Notes: generated by a model from the sequence alone, not told the origin. Shown: positions 34,724-43,714, counted from the first letter of the stretch. The stretch: DNA of 64,000 nt from Rhodococcus rhodochrous (GCF_900187265.1 NZ_LT906450.1:2719444-2783443); one strand, 5' to 3'. Made by a program: numbers and translations.

Positions 34724-35956
34724 TCACGGTTCCGCGGGGACGAGGATCCCTGCGCGCAACAGCCGTTCGACCAGGTCGGTCCCGAGAGTTTTCGTCGGGT
34801 GGGATCCGCCGTCGAGCAGGCGCGTGACAGACGGCAGTTCCTCGTCCGCCACGGCGACACGGCCGACACGCGTGACCAGGTGTGAACCTTCCAGGCGCGC
34901 ATACAGTGCGCTGCGGAGTTTCACCGTGGTGTCGGGGCCGAGATAGTGGACGGCGGCGAATTGGGCGAGCGGCCCCAGCGGTGCCGGACGGGCCTGCTCC
35001 CGCCGGGCACGACGGAACATGGAGGTGACGTCCGCCTCGGCCAGTGCGGCGATGAGATGCTCACGGACAGAAGCGATCTCGGCTTCCGGGTCATCGATTC
35101 CCATGGGCAGCGCGCCGCGCATCTCGGGATCGTCGCCGAGCGCAGCGAGCGCTGCTCGGGTCAGATGCTCGGCAAGTGCATGGCGCGTCCACGTATGGAT
35201 GCCGACGGTGAGGTGGATGGAGATTTCCCCTCGGGCCTCGGCGGCATGGATCCAACCGCGCGGCAGATAGAGGCAGTCGCCGGGTTCGAGCACCGTGTCG
35301 ATGCACGCCGGCTCCGCCGCGGCTCGGGCGACAGCGGCGCGGTGATCGGTCCAGGGTTGATTGCGCAGCGGCGCCGGGTGGACGGGCTCGTGGATCACCC
35401 ACCTCTTGGTTCCCTCGATCTGCACGACGAAGACGTCGTGGACGTCGTAGTGGTGGCGGAACCCTTGGTTCCGAGGTGGTGTGATGTACGCGTTGACCTG
35501 GACGGGATGTCCGAGTTCGTCGCTCAGAGCGGTGCCGAACTGCGAGATCGGTTCCCATGTGCGGTGCAGTGCCTGCAGGACGAGGGTGGCGCCGTCGGCG
35601 AGGTTGCGCCAGAGCATCGTGTCGTCGAGTTGGTCGGAGATGGTCGCTCCGACCCCGCCGGGGGAGGTGAACGACGAGTCCGGCAGTGTCGTCCCGTCCT
35701 TGGCGACGCGAAGGAAGGGCGTGCGGAGTCCTCGGCGCGAGATGAGTTCGTCGACCGCCTCGGCGGAGAACAGGTCGGTGAATGTGCCGGCGCGACGCGT
35801 CAGCAGTGGTGCACGTCCCCAGATTTCGGACGCGAACTTCTCCCGACCGATGTCGATCAGGCGTGTTTCCAGGACTCCGGCGTCCGCTTCGACGCCGGAG
35901 TCCTGGATGCGATATGAGGAGTCCTCACCCTCAACTGCCTCCGTCGGCTCCGCCAT
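34724..35956 (-). CDS. JmjC/cupin-type oxygenase (ribosomal oxygenase-like)
   Basis: About 410 residues. EIWGRAPLLTRRAG is the typical start of RoxA/JmjC cupins. The iron site is in FRHHYDVHDVFVVQ (HxD) and the later IHLTVGIHTW. GDCLYLPRGWIHAAEA is the second cupin strand, and a helical dimerisation plus winged-helix C-terminus follows. The family hydroxylates protein residues using 2-oxoglutarate. The start is uncertain: ATG 35956 overlaps the end of the repeat-protein gene, and no ATG or GTG is available further in, although a strong hairpin covers codons 17-29. Confidence 0.82.
   Translation of the reverse strand: MAEPTEAVEGEDSSYRIQDSGVEADAGVLETRLIDIGREKFASEIWGRAPLLTRRAGTFTDLFSAEAVDELISRRGLRTPFLRVAKDGTTLPDSSFTSPGGVGATISDQLDDTMLWRNLADGATLVLQALHRTWEPISQFGTALSDELGHPVQVNAYITPPRNQGFRHHYDVHDVFVVQIEGTKRWVIHEPVHPAPLRNQPWTDHRAAVARAAAEPACIDTVLEPGDCLYLPRGWIHAAEARGEISIHLTVGIHTWTRHALAEHLTRAALAALGDDPEMRGALPMGIDDPEAEIASVREHLIAALAEADVTSMFRRARREQARPAPLGPLAQFAAVHYLGPDTTVKLRSALYARLEGSHLVTRVGRVAVADEELPSVTRLLDGGSHPTKTLGTDLVERLLRAGILVPAEP
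35869..35906 (-). terminator. Perfect hairpin at the repeat protein / oxygenase boundary
   Basis: CCAGGACTCCGGCGTC / GACGCCGGAGTCCTGG, 16-bp perfect stem with a 6-nt loop, 25 bp after the stop of the Gly-Ala-Asp repeat protein. It would act as terminator or attenuator, yet it lies inside the open frame of the oxygenase. Confidence 0.6.
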
Positions 35957-36140
35957 CGGCACCTCCATCAGCCCCGCCGTCGGCTCCACCATCGGCGCCG
36001 CCGTCGCCACCGCTGTCGGCACCTCCGTCGGCACCTCCGTCGGCGCCGCCATCGTGAACGCCCGGGACGCCGACTGCACCGCCGTCCGCCGGGCCTTCCT
36101 GGCCTTCGTCCTTGTTCGGATCCTGCTGTGGGTCGGTCAT
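35931..36140 (-). CDS. Gly-Ala-Asp repeat protein
   Basis: 69 residues. Start at ATG 36140 with GGGAGGAATC directly before it, an excellent ribosome site. A short head MTDPQQDPNKDEGQEGPADG is followed by about nine GADG-type tandem units encoded by 12-nt DNA repeats. The protein is acidic and probably disordered. Similar proteins are sometimes labelled BatC; I do not know a function. It is first in a minus-strand group with the oxygenase and the ferredoxin-like protein. Confidence 0.75.
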   Translation of the reverse strand: MTDPQQDPNKDEGQEGPADGGAVGVPGVHDGGADGGADGGADSGGDGGADGGADGGADGGADGGADGGS

Positions 36141-36370
36141 GATTCCTCCCGAGGTCAAAAGGCTTGGGAGCAGCGGTGTTACCGGCTCCCGGAGCCTGCA
36201 GCGGTGTATTGTTCGGCCGTTGTCAGCTTATCCCGGCGTATCGGCGGCCACGTCGATTCCGGGATCATCGAACCGTTGTCCCAGTCGTTGTACCCCGCGC
36301 ACTCGCAGGTGCGGCGCTGCGAAGAAGAAAAGTCGAGGCGTTGCTCGTCGATAATCGGGTACAGGAGAGT

Positions 36371-36622
36371 ATGGCTGACGAGAATCCCGACGCGTCCAAG
36401 TTCGACCCGCAGAACCCTGATCCCGCGAACACTCCTGGTCTCGAACCCGGAGGCGGGGTGGCGCCCGGAGATACTCCGCCCGCCGAGACTGCTGTGGGCG
36501 GTCCGCAACACGAACCGCCGCAGCGCCGCAGTGCCGGGGCCCTCATCGCCATCGCGATCGTGGTGATCGTGGTCCTGGTGGTGGCTGTCGGTCTGATCAT
36601 CCGAGCAGTCGGGCTGTTCTGA
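36371..36622 (+). CDS. DUF6480-type small membrane protein
   Basis: 83 residues, ATG at 36371 with GGAG upstream. A proline-rich soluble part carries the family signature NTPGLEPGGGVAPGDTPPAE, followed by one C-terminal membrane helix (LIAIAIVVIVVLVVAVGLII). Common in actinobacteria, function unknown. Divergent from the repeat-protein gene across 230 bp. Confidence 0.85.
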   Translation: MADENPDASKFDPQNPDPANTPGLEPGGGVAPGDTPPAETAVGGPQHEPPQRRSAGALIAIAIVVIVVLVVAVGLIIRAVGLF

Positions 36623-36735
36623 GCGCGCGACGAAATGAAGGTGAAGAGGTAACGGAAAAGCGAACTGCCTCGCGGTAGTAGAGAGGGGCGTGGACCGGTC
36701 GCACCACGCCACGAAGGCGATATGACGCCGCCGTA

Positions 36736-37130
36736 TCAGTCGCCTCGATGCGACGGCGGGTTCGGCGCAACCCATGTTCCGAGCCAGACCGTCTTCACGT
36801 TGGCCAGCATCCGTCTCGACTCGGCTTCGGACGGCCTGAGTGATCGGTCCTTGAAGAAGGCCATGACGATCATGTCGGTCAGGGTCGTGACGAGGCCTTC
36901 GTGGTCGTCCGACAGCGGAGTGATCTCCCCGGCGTCGGCGTCCCTACTCATCTGCGCGGCCAGTCGGCCGTTGAGATCGGTGACCAGCGCTGTCCACCGC
37001 GCGCTGAGCTTGTCGTCGTAGTTGACCGCCTGCAGGCCGGCGACCATCACGCGGTCGCGCTCGACCCAGGCGCGATAGGACGTGCCGAAGAGCCGGTCGA
37101 AATAGTCGGCGTGGGACTCGCCGGCGCTGG
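36736..37130 (-). pseudogene. TetR-family regulator, C-terminal remnant
   Basis: Open frame without start: SSAGESHADYFDRLFGTSYR, then MVAGLQAVNYDDKLSARW to the end at HRGD. The helical content and the tail pattern ALVTDLNGRLAAQ are those of a TetR ligand-binding domain. The helix-turn-helix end is missing at the junction near 37130, where the CitE remnant begins in the opposite direction. No function expected. Confidence 0.65.
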
Positions 37131-37487
37131 ATCGTCACAGCCGCACGCGCAGCGGGACTGTCGTCGCCGATCCAGAGTGTCTGGACCGCCGTGAGCGACC
37201 TGGACGGGCTCGCGGAATCGTCCCGAGCCGGCCGCATCCAAGGATTCTTCGGACGCTCCGTCGTCCACCCGAAGCAGATCGACATTGTCAACGAGGCCTA
37301 CACGCCCTCGGCCGAGGAACGAGAGCGCGCGCAGCGCATCGTCGACGACGCGTCCGCGTCCTCGGCAGCGGGGGAGTCCGCGGTTCTCGACGAGAACGGC
37401 AGATTCATCGACCCGGCGGTCGTTGCGAATGCTCGCGTCGTACTCGACCGGGCCCAGGCCATCACAGTACGAGGAGCCACATCATGA
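37131..37487 (+). pseudogene. CitE/HpcH-type lyase, C-terminal remnant
   Basis: Frame open from the junction: IVTAARAAGLSSPIQSVWTA, then GFFGRSVVHPKQIDIVNEAY, the conserved GxxGKxxIHPxQ-like block of citramalyl-CoA and malyl-CoA lyases, and a C-terminal helix. About 119 of the usual 270-300 residues remain; the metal-binding Glu and Asp and the CoA site are gone. Its stop overlaps the cyclase start as ATGA, so it was the first gene of that operon. Confidence 0.85.
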
Positions 37488-38320
37488 CCGAACAAACCAT
37501 CGCCGGTCCCGACGCACTGCTGAATGCGGTCGTCGACACCGACGTCGACATCGTCGAGCTGGGACATCCCCACACGACCGGTATGCCTTGCTCACCGAAC
37601 CACCCCGGATTCCGGATGACGCTCATCCGCCGGCACGGCGACATGGTGCGACCCGACGGCGGATCGGCATCGAACGAGATCATCGTGACCGGCGGACACG
37701 TCGGCACCCACGTCGACGCGCTCTCCCACGTCAGCCACGAGGGCAAGCTGCACGGCGGCATCGACGCCGAGGAAGCCCAGCGCGGTGGAAAATTCTCCCA
37801 GCTCGGCGCGGAGTCCATTCCCTTCATGCTTCGCCGTGGACTGCTCCTCGATGTCGCACGGGTCCGCGGCGTCGACTCCCTCGACGCGGGGCAGGCGGTC
37901 ACCGAACAGGACCTGCGCGACGCGGCCGACGCCGCCGGTGTGACACCGCGCCGCGGTGATGTCGTGCTGATCCGTACGGGATGGGCCCGGTACTTCGACG
38001 ATCCGCAATGCTATCTCGGCCAGCAGGACGGTGTTCCGGGCGCCGATGTCGGTGCGGGCCGGTGGCTCGCGGCCAGCGGCATCGCGGCCGCCGGCGCAGA
38101 CACGACCGCCTTCGAACACATCCCGGCGGGCAAGGGGCACAGTGTTCTTCCGGTTCACCGAGTGCTGCTGGTGGAGAACGGAATCCACATCATCGAGCAC
38201 CTCGACCTCGAGGATGCAAGCGCCCGCGGCCTGACCGAATTCACGTTCGTCATGGCACCGCTGCGCATCACCGGCGGCACCGGTTCGCCCGTGCGCCCCG
38301 TCGCGGTGGTGGCTTCGTGA
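37484..38320 (+). CDS. Cyclase-family (KynB-like) metal hydrolase
   Basis: 278 residues. The metal motif TGGHVGTHVDALSHVS (HxGTHxDxxxH) is complete. VVLIRTGWARYFD and GADTTAFEHIPAG follow as in kynurenine formamidase-like cyclases. It hydrolyses or cyclises small acids or amides; substrate unknown. Coupled to the CitE remnant upstream (ATGA) and MmgE/PrpD downstream (GTGA). A distant paralog lies at 41562-42536. Confidence 0.88.
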   Translation: MTEQTIAGPDALLNAVVDTDVDIVELGHPHTTGMPCSPNHPGFRMTLIRRHGDMVRPDGGSASNEIIVTGGHVGTHVDALSHVSHEGKLHGGIDAEEAQRGGKFSQLGAESIPFMLRRGLLLDVARVRGVDSLDAGQAVTEQDLRDAADAAGVTPRRGDVVLIRTGWARYFDDPQCYLGQQDGVPGADVGAGRWLAASGIAAAGADTTAFEHIPAGKGHSVLPVHRVLLVENGIHIIEHLDLEDASARGLTEFTFVMAPLRITGGTGSPVRPVAVVAS

Positions 38321-39747
38321 CCAGCACCGAGACCCGACATGACCTGACCGGAACGGTCGTCGGCCGGCTCGCCGCCCTCGCCGCCGAGATCCGCACCACG
38401 GGACTGCCCGCAGAACTGCGCAAGGACGTCGCGCGCCGGGTGCTCGACCTGCTCGGAAACTCCCTCGCGGCGCACGACCAGCCGTCCGCTCGCGCCGTCA
38501 CGGAGGTGGCACGCAACTGGTCGGGCGCAGCCGCGGCCACCGGCATCGGCACCGGAGAGCGGTTCCCGGCGGCCACCGCCGCGCTCGTCAACGGAACACT
38601 CGCCCATTCGATGGATTCCGACGACACCCATCTGCCGTCGGTGCTGCACCCGTCCGCTTCGGTGATCCCGGCGGCGCTCGCCGTCGGTGAAGCAGTGGGA
38701 GCCTCCGGTGCAGCCGTTCTCGACGCTGCGGGTGTGGGTATCGAGATCGTGGTCCGCCTGGGAATGGGCGGCTACGACGAGGAACTCGGCAACTCCGAAT
38801 TCTTCGAACGTGGCCAGCACGCAACTTCCATCTGCGGTGCCGTCGGTTCGGCTGCCGCCGCAGCGGTGCTCTACGGACTCGAGGCCGAAGGCATCGCGGA
38901 CGCCATGGGCATCGCCGCGAGCTTCGGTGCCGGATTGCTCGAAGCCAACCGCACCGGCGGCACGGTCAAGCGGACGCACTGCGGATGGGCCGCACATTCC
39001 GGTGTCACCTCGGCAGAATTCGCTCGCGCCGGGCTCACCGGACCGCCGACCGTGATCGAAGGACGCTTCGGATTCCTGCACGCGTTCTGCGGCGATCGGG
39101 CCGACACCGCGAAGGTGCTGGACGGACTGGGCGAGCACTGGGAACTGCCGGGCATCTTCTTCAAGCCCTACCCGTGCAACCACTTCACCCACGCCGGCAT
39201 CGACGCCGCGCGGGCGCTCGTCCGCGACGGTCTGGACCCGGCCGACATCGTGGAGATCCAACTCGGCGTACCGAAGCCGGTACTGCGCACGATCGCCGAG
39301 CCCCCGGCGTCGAAGGCTGCTCCCGAATCCGGTTACCACGCGGCCTTCTCGGGCCCGTTCACCGTCGCACGGGCACTGCTCGGTGGCTCGGGACTCGGTG
39401 TGGGGCATGCCGATTTCACCGACGCTGCCGCGAAGGATCCGCGCACACTCGAACTCGCGCGGCTGGTCACGAGTTACAGCGACGACCGCTGCGACGAGAT
39501 CTACCCCCACCAGTTCCCGGCGGTCCTCCGGGTACGTACCCGGGACGGTTCCTGGCACGAAGCTCGCGTCGACCACAACCGAGGTGGTCCGGCGAACCCG
39601 CTCTCCGACGACGAGCTCACGATGAAGTTCGATCTCAACGTCGAAGGACGGTTGTCACCGGAGAGTGCCGCAGAGGTCGCGGGAACCGCGCTCGCACTTC
39701 CTGCCGCCGAGTCACTCGATGCCCTGATGGCGACCGTGCGCGGTTGA
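38317..39747 (+). CDS. MmgE/PrpD-family dehydratase/decarboxylase
   Basis: 476 residues, GTG start overlapping the preceding stop. NGTLAHSMDSDDTHLPSVLH is the family hallmark with the catalytic Asp/His region. GWAAHSGVTSAEFARAGLTG and FFKPYPCNHFTHAGIDAA are further conserved blocks, the latter usually KxYPxCxxxH; here CNHFTH. Members include 2-methylcitrate dehydratase and cis-aconitate decarboxylase. With CitE and a cyclase it suggests degradation of a branched dicarboxylic acid. Ends before a strong bidirectional terminator. Confidence 0.9.
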   Translation: MTSTETRHDLTGTVVGRLAALAAEIRTTGLPAELRKDVARRVLDLLGNSLAAHDQPSARAVTEVARNWSGAAAATGIGTGERFPAATAALVNGTLAHSMDSDDTHLPSVLHPSASVIPAALAVGEAVGASGAAVLDAAGVGIEIVVRLGMGGYDEELGNSEFFERGQHATSICGAVGSAAAAAVLYGLEAEGIADAMGIAASFGAGLLEANRTGGTVKRTHCGWAAHSGVTSAEFARAGLTGPPTVIEGRFGFLHAFCGDRADTAKVLDGLGEHWELPGIFFKPYPCNHFTHAGIDAARALVRDGLDPADIVEIQLGVPKPVLRTIAEPPASKAAPESGYHAAFSGPFTVARALLGGSGLGVGHADFTDAAAKDPRTLELARLVTSYSDDRCDEIYPHQFPAVLRVRTRDGSWHEARVDHNRGGPANPLSDDELTMKFDLNVEGRLSPESAAEVAGTALALPAAESLDALMATVRG

Positions 39748-39795
39748 TCCGCGCACTGTGCGGGTCGTGATGGTGTGCCGTCCGGTCGCACGCGA

Positions 39796-39843
39796 GAAGG
39801 CGGGTCTTCTCCGGTAGCTCTGTACCGAAGAAGACCCGCCTTC
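39796..39843. terminator. Bidirectional terminator
   Basis: GAAGGCGGGTCTTCT / AGAAGACCCGCCTTC, 15-bp perfect stem with the inner arms CGGTA / TACCG, between the convergent MmgE/PrpD and CoA ligase genes. Confidence 0.92.
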
Positions 39844-39894
39844 GTCGCAGCGCCTACGGAGTGCGCATGCGGGCGAGAAACTCTGCGACCATCG

Positions 39895-41553
39895 TCAGGA
39901 CTGGGTCGCCGTTCGTAGCTCGCGGCGCAGCAGTTTGCCCGTCGCCGTCTGGGGGATGTCGGAGATGATCTCGACGAAGCGTGGGCACTTGTAGGCCGCC
40001 AGTCGCTTCTTCGTGAACGCGATCAGCTCATCGGGCGTGACCGTGGCTCCGGGGCGGAGGCTGACGAAAGCTTTGACAGTCTCCCCTCGGTACTCGTCGG
40101 GTACACCCACCACCGCTGCTTCGCGAACGGCGTCGTGTTCGTAGAGCACGTCCTCGACCTCGCGAGGCCAGACCTTGTAGCCACTGGCGTTGATCTGGTC
40201 CTTCTTGCGGTCGATGATGTAGAACCAGCCGTCGCTGTCCATGTAGCCGACATCGCCGGTGTGCAGCACGCCGTTCGGGATCGAGTTCGCCGTGGCCTCG
40301 GGGTTGTTCCAGTACCCCGCCACCACCTGCGGTCCCGCCGTCACGAGCTCCCCGACCTCGCCCGGGGGAAGATCGTTGCCGTTGTCGTCGACGATCCGCA
40401 CGACGGTGTCGTAGACCGGCACGCCCACGGAGGTCGCTCCGGTCAGCTCGTCGACCGGAGCCCGCCTGCCGAGCGGCACCCCGTGTGACGGGGAGGTCGT
40501 CTCGGTGAGGCCGTAGATGTTGTGGATGTAGTGACCGAATCGCTCCTCGAACGCCGCGATGGTGCTCGGTGGAATCGGCGCTCCACCCGAGTAGATCTTG
40601 GTCAGGCTCGCCAGGGCCTCCTTGCTCGCGTTCGGGGCGTTCATCAACGCGATGAACACCGTGATCGATCCGACGGTGAACGTGGCGCGTTGCTTCTCGA
40701 TGGTGTCGATGGTGTCGGCCGGATCCATGCGGTACATCAGCACCAGCGGTGCACCGGTCAGCAGCGACAGGGCGATGTGGCCGACGAGCCCGGTGATGTG
40801 GAACAGCGGTGCGACGCCGAGGACGACGTCGTCTGGACCGATGTCGATCCAGTCCCGGTAGGTCTGCGCGTTGAACGCCACGTTGCGGTGGGTTGTCATC
40901 GCGCCCTTCGGTGGGCCGGTGGTCCCGGAGGTGTACGTCAGGAAAGCGACCGTTTCGGGGCCGATCTCGGCAGGCGGCACGGTTCGGCCACGGAAGGCCG
41001 TGAGCATCTCCGCCATGTCCGTGGTGCCCGCGCACTCGATGCGTTCGACACCGGCGAGGGTGCCGCTGTTCGCACTCTGGTACTCGAGTTCCGACGTCGT
41101 GATCACGGTGCGCACGTCGGTCGACTCGACGACCTTCGCTGCTACGTCGGTGTAGAGGGATTGCAGCGCGACCAGGACCGTGGCACCGGAGTCGCGCAGG
41201 ATCTCCTCGAGTTCGCGTTCGCGGTACATCGGATTGGCAGACACGGCGATGCCGCCGGCCTTCCACGTTCCGAGTTGGGCGATGACGAACTGGGGCACGT
41301 TCTGTGCATAGATCGCGACCCGTTCACCCGGCCGGAACCCTGCGTCGAGGATTCCGGCGGCGAATGCGTCGCTCAGTTCGTCGAGTTCACCTGCCGTGAT
41401 CCGGCCGTCGAAGTAGCGGATGATGTCGGCGTCCGGATCGCGTTCGACGGTCGCCCGGAACATCGCCAGGGCGTCGTCGAATTCGATCGTGCGTGGTTGC
41501 CGCTGCGCAGCGTCGTACTGCGACAACCACACCTTGTCGTCATAGATGGTCAT
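39895..41553 (-). CDS. AMP-forming acyl-CoA synthetase
   Basis: 552 residues from ATG 41553; the longer frame upstream overlaps the cyclase gene and is spurious. ANL signature: the P-loop-like FLTYTSGTTGPPKGAMTTH, then NIYGLTETTSPSHG, HTGDVGYMDSDGWFYIIDRK and the C-terminal TATGKLLRREL with the catalytic lysine. It activates a carboxylic acid to its CoA thioester in the cytoplasm. It starts 8 bp after the cyclase stop, so the two form one unit. Substrate probably a short or branched acid, by context. Confidence 0.93.
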   Translation of the reverse strand: MTIYDDKVWLSQYDAAQRQPRTIEFDDALAMFRATVERDPDADIIRYFDGRITAGELDELSDAFAAGILDAGFRPGERVAIYAQNVPQFVIAQLGTWKAGGIAVSANPMYRERELEEILRDSGATVLVALQSLYTDVAAKVVESTDVRTVITTSELEYQSANSGTLAGVERIECAGTTDMAEMLTAFRGRTVPPAEIGPETVAFLTYTSGTTGPPKGAMTTHRNVAFNAQTYRDWIDIGPDDVVLGVAPLFHITGLVGHIALSLLTGAPLVLMYRMDPADTIDTIEKQRATFTVGSITVFIALMNAPNASKEALASLTKIYSGGAPIPPSTIAAFEERFGHYIHNIYGLTETTSPSHGVPLGRRAPVDELTGATSVGVPVYDTVVRIVDDNGNDLPPGEVGELVTAGPQVVAGYWNNPEATANSIPNGVLHTGDVGYMDSDGWFYIIDRKKDQINASGYKVWPREVEDVLYEHDAVREAAVVGVPDEYRGETVKAFVSLRPGATVTPDELIAFTKKRLAAYKCPRFVEIISDIPQTATGKLLRRELRTATQS

Positions 41554-41561
41554 GGTTCGCC

Positions 41562-42536
41562 TCAGCGGATGACGATGGGATTCACCGGGGCGCCGGTGCC
41601 GTTGACGATCTTCAGCGGGGCGGCGGTGTAGAGGAAACTCCAGCGGCCGTCCGCGGCGCAGGCGTCGGCGAGGTCGTCGAGCCAGGCGATCTCCGTCAGC
41701 GTGACACCGAGATTGCGCATCAGGGCGCAGTGCAACGGCAGCGCGACGCCGCTCTGCGGGTCGTAGGTCACCTCGTTGGCGATCGTGTCGGTCACCAGGT
41801 TCGGAATCTCCTTGTCCTGGAACCACTCGACGAGCTCGGGCGAATAGGTGAGGCCGGGCTCGCAGAATCCGTCGTAGAACTGTTCGGGGTTGTTCAACTC
41901 GTACCAGTACTTGAGCCACCCGGTGCGGATGATCAGGATGTCGTGCGGCTCGATGGTCACGCCCTGGGCGGTCGCAGCTTCCTCGAGATCGCGGTGGTCG
42001 AACGTTTCACCCTTGTCGAGATAGGGCTTCCCGCGATGGCGGGCCATGTCGATGAGGACGCCGCGGCCGACGATGCCCTTCTCTGCGATCGGGAGGACGG
42101 AGGCCTTGTCCATTCCTCCGACGGTGCTGCGGGCGTCGTACCCGTTCCAGAGTTTGCCGTCGTACCAGACGTGTCCGAGTGCGTCGTACTGGGTCGATCC
42201 CTGGAGAAAGACCAAGGCGGTGTCGTCGGCGTAGTGCAGGCCGCCCGGGAAGGCCGGAGCCCCGTCGCCGTCCCAGGAACTCTCATCGAGCACGTTCTGC
42301 CGCTTGATCCCCTCACGACCCGGCCACAGCGGGTCGCCGGGGCTCTCGGCGCGTCCCATGTGGATCTGGAGCGTGAAGGTCTCGCCCGACTTGACGTGCT
42401 GGACGCCGCGCAGAACCTCCGCTGCGTCGAGGTAGTTCAGTGCACCCAGCTCGTCGTCGGGTCCCCACTTGCCCCAATTGCTCGGCGCGTTCTCTCCGAG
42501 CAGTTCGCGCATTGCGGGAGCGTCGACCTCGGTCAT
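41562..42536 (-). CDS. Cyclase-family hydrolase, second paralog
   Basis: 324 residues from ATG 42536 with GGAGG just upstream. The metal region reads QGSTQYDALGHVWYDG, a known variant in which HxGTH is replaced by STQYDAL while D and H are kept. HDILIIRTGWLKYW and the C-terminal HCALMRNLGVTLTEIAWLDD are typical of the longer cyclase group. Co-transcribed with the CoA ligase. It might open a lactone or remove a formyl group before CoA activation. Confidence 0.88.
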   Translation of the reverse strand: MTEVDAPAMRELLGENAPSNWGKWGPDDELGALNYLDAAEVLRGVQHVKSGETFTLQIHMGRAESPGDPLWPGREGIKRQNVLDESSWDGDGAPAFPGGLHYADDTALVFLQGSTQYDALGHVWYDGKLWNGYDARSTVGGMDKASVLPIAEKGIVGRGVLIDMARHRGKPYLDKGETFDHRDLEEAATAQGVTIEPHDILIIRTGWLKYWYELNNPEQFYDGFCEPGLTYSPELVEWFQDKEIPNLVTDTIANEVTYDPQSGVALPLHCALMRNLGVTLTEIAWLDDLADACAADGRWSFLYTAAPLKIVNGTGAPVNPIVIR

Positions 42537-42626
42537 GTTGTCCTCCATCGGGTAAACAGCGGAAGCGAGCACACGCTCGGTGTCAACTATGGTGCACGTC
42601 ACACCTGTCGACGTCAACGGTTCGAT

Positions 42627-42640
42627 ATTTTCGCGAAAAT
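42627..42640. promoter_or_regulatory. Perfect palindrome in divergent promoter region
   Basis: ATTTTCGCGAAAAT, 14 bp, fully symmetric and AT-rich against the local background, in the 197-bp space between the cyclase/CoA ligase unit and the XRE-TetR regulator. Best candidate operator of that regulator. Confidence 0.6.
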
Positions 42641-42733
42641 CCCTGCGAGACAGCCGTGCAAGTGGATACGCTGCCCGGAACGGTCGAGGGCCGGATGGTC
42701 AGTGTTCAGCTATTTCAAACACAGGAGTTGTCG

Positions 42734-43657
42734 GTGAGTGCGGTTTCGGTCGACAGGTCGGCGTCGGTCGGGGCCGGTTTGCGCCAGGTACGGATCGCGC
42801 GCGGCATGACGCTGCGAGGCCTGGCCCGGTGCATCGACGTCAGCCCGGCCACCCTGAGCCAGATCGAGAACGACAAGACCGGACTGACCGTCGATCGCTT
42901 GAACCGCATCGCCGATGCACTCGGGGTGAGGCCGGCGGAGATCCTCGAAGCCGGTCGGGCGGCGCTCACGGCACCCGCAGAGGAACCGGAAACCCTCGTT
43001 GCGACCCGGTCCGACCCACCCGGGCAGGTCGAAGCGTGTCGGCAGTGGCGGGTGTACGAACCGTTGTCGCTGGTACCCGTGCTCCAGGCCGCGCTCGAGG
43101 AGATCCTCGCCGTGGGGTATCACGGCACGAGCATGCGCGAGATCTCCAAGCGATGCGGCCTGTCGGTTCCCGGGATATACAACTACTTCACCAGCAAGCA
43201 GGACATCCTGATGACGATCTATCAGGCGACGATGGACGATCTGGAGCAGCGCACACGCGGCGCACTCGCCGAAGGGGCCGGCCGGGATCCCGTCACGGTC
43301 TTCACGTTGCTGATCGAGAACCTGGCGCTGTACCACACGCACCGCCGCGAACTCGGGTTCATCGGTGCCAGTGAGATGCGTTCTCTCACAACGGAGAACC
43401 GGCGGATCATCGCCAACAAGAGGAACTGGCAGCAGGCGGTCGTCGACGAGAAGGTGCTGGCCGCCGTGCGCGCCGGATCGTTCCGGGTCCGAAACCCCGA
43501 AGACGCCGCTCGCGCCGTGGTCTCGATGTGTACCGCTCTCCCCACCTGGTGGCGACCGGGCGGGCGGATGAGCCCGGAAGAAGTCGCGAACCTCTACGTG
43601 GAGTACGCCCTCGATCTCATGCAGTACCGAGGCACAGACCTCGACCGCGGTCCCTGA
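42734..43657 (+). CDS. Regulator with XRE and TetR DNA-binding domains
   Basis: 307 residues from GTG 42734 with CAGGAG upstream. Residues about 12-68 are an XRE helix-turn-helix (LRQVRIARGMTLRGLARCID, VSPATLSQIENDKTGLTVDR). Residues about 112-165 are a TetR-type helix-turn-helix (VGYHGTSMREISKRCGLSVP, GIYNYFTSKQDIL), followed by a TetR ligand domain. The gene is divergent from the cyclase/ligase unit and upstream of the acyl-CoA dehydrogenase, so it probably governs both, perhaps with a CoA ester as ligand. Confidence 0.9.
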   Translation: MSAVSVDRSASVGAGLRQVRIARGMTLRGLARCIDVSPATLSQIENDKTGLTVDRLNRIADALGVRPAEILEAGRAALTAPAEEPETLVATRSDPPGQVEACRQWRVYEPLSLVPVLQAALEEILAVGYHGTSMREISKRCGLSVPGIYNYFTSKQDILMTIYQATMDDLEQRTRGALAEGAGRDPVTVFTLLIENLALYHTHRRELGFIGASEMRSLTTENRRIIANKRNWQQAVVDEKVLAAVRAGSFRVRNPEDAARAVVSMCTALPTWWRPGGRMSPEEVANLYVEYALDLMQYRGTDLDRGP

Positions 43658-43714
43658 CCGAACCTCGACCCCATGTCACGACGTCCCCGACCGAACCTTC
43701 GAGGGAGAAACCGT

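Noticed and set aside
35931-36060. 12-nt tandem repeats considered as CRISPR or minisatellite
   Set aside because: No spacers and the unit is too short; the repeats code GADG units in a gene with a strong ribosome site.
42440-42733. N-terminal extension of the XRE-TetR regulator
   Set aside because: It would overlap the divergent promoter and the cyclase start; GTG 42734 has a good ribosome site.
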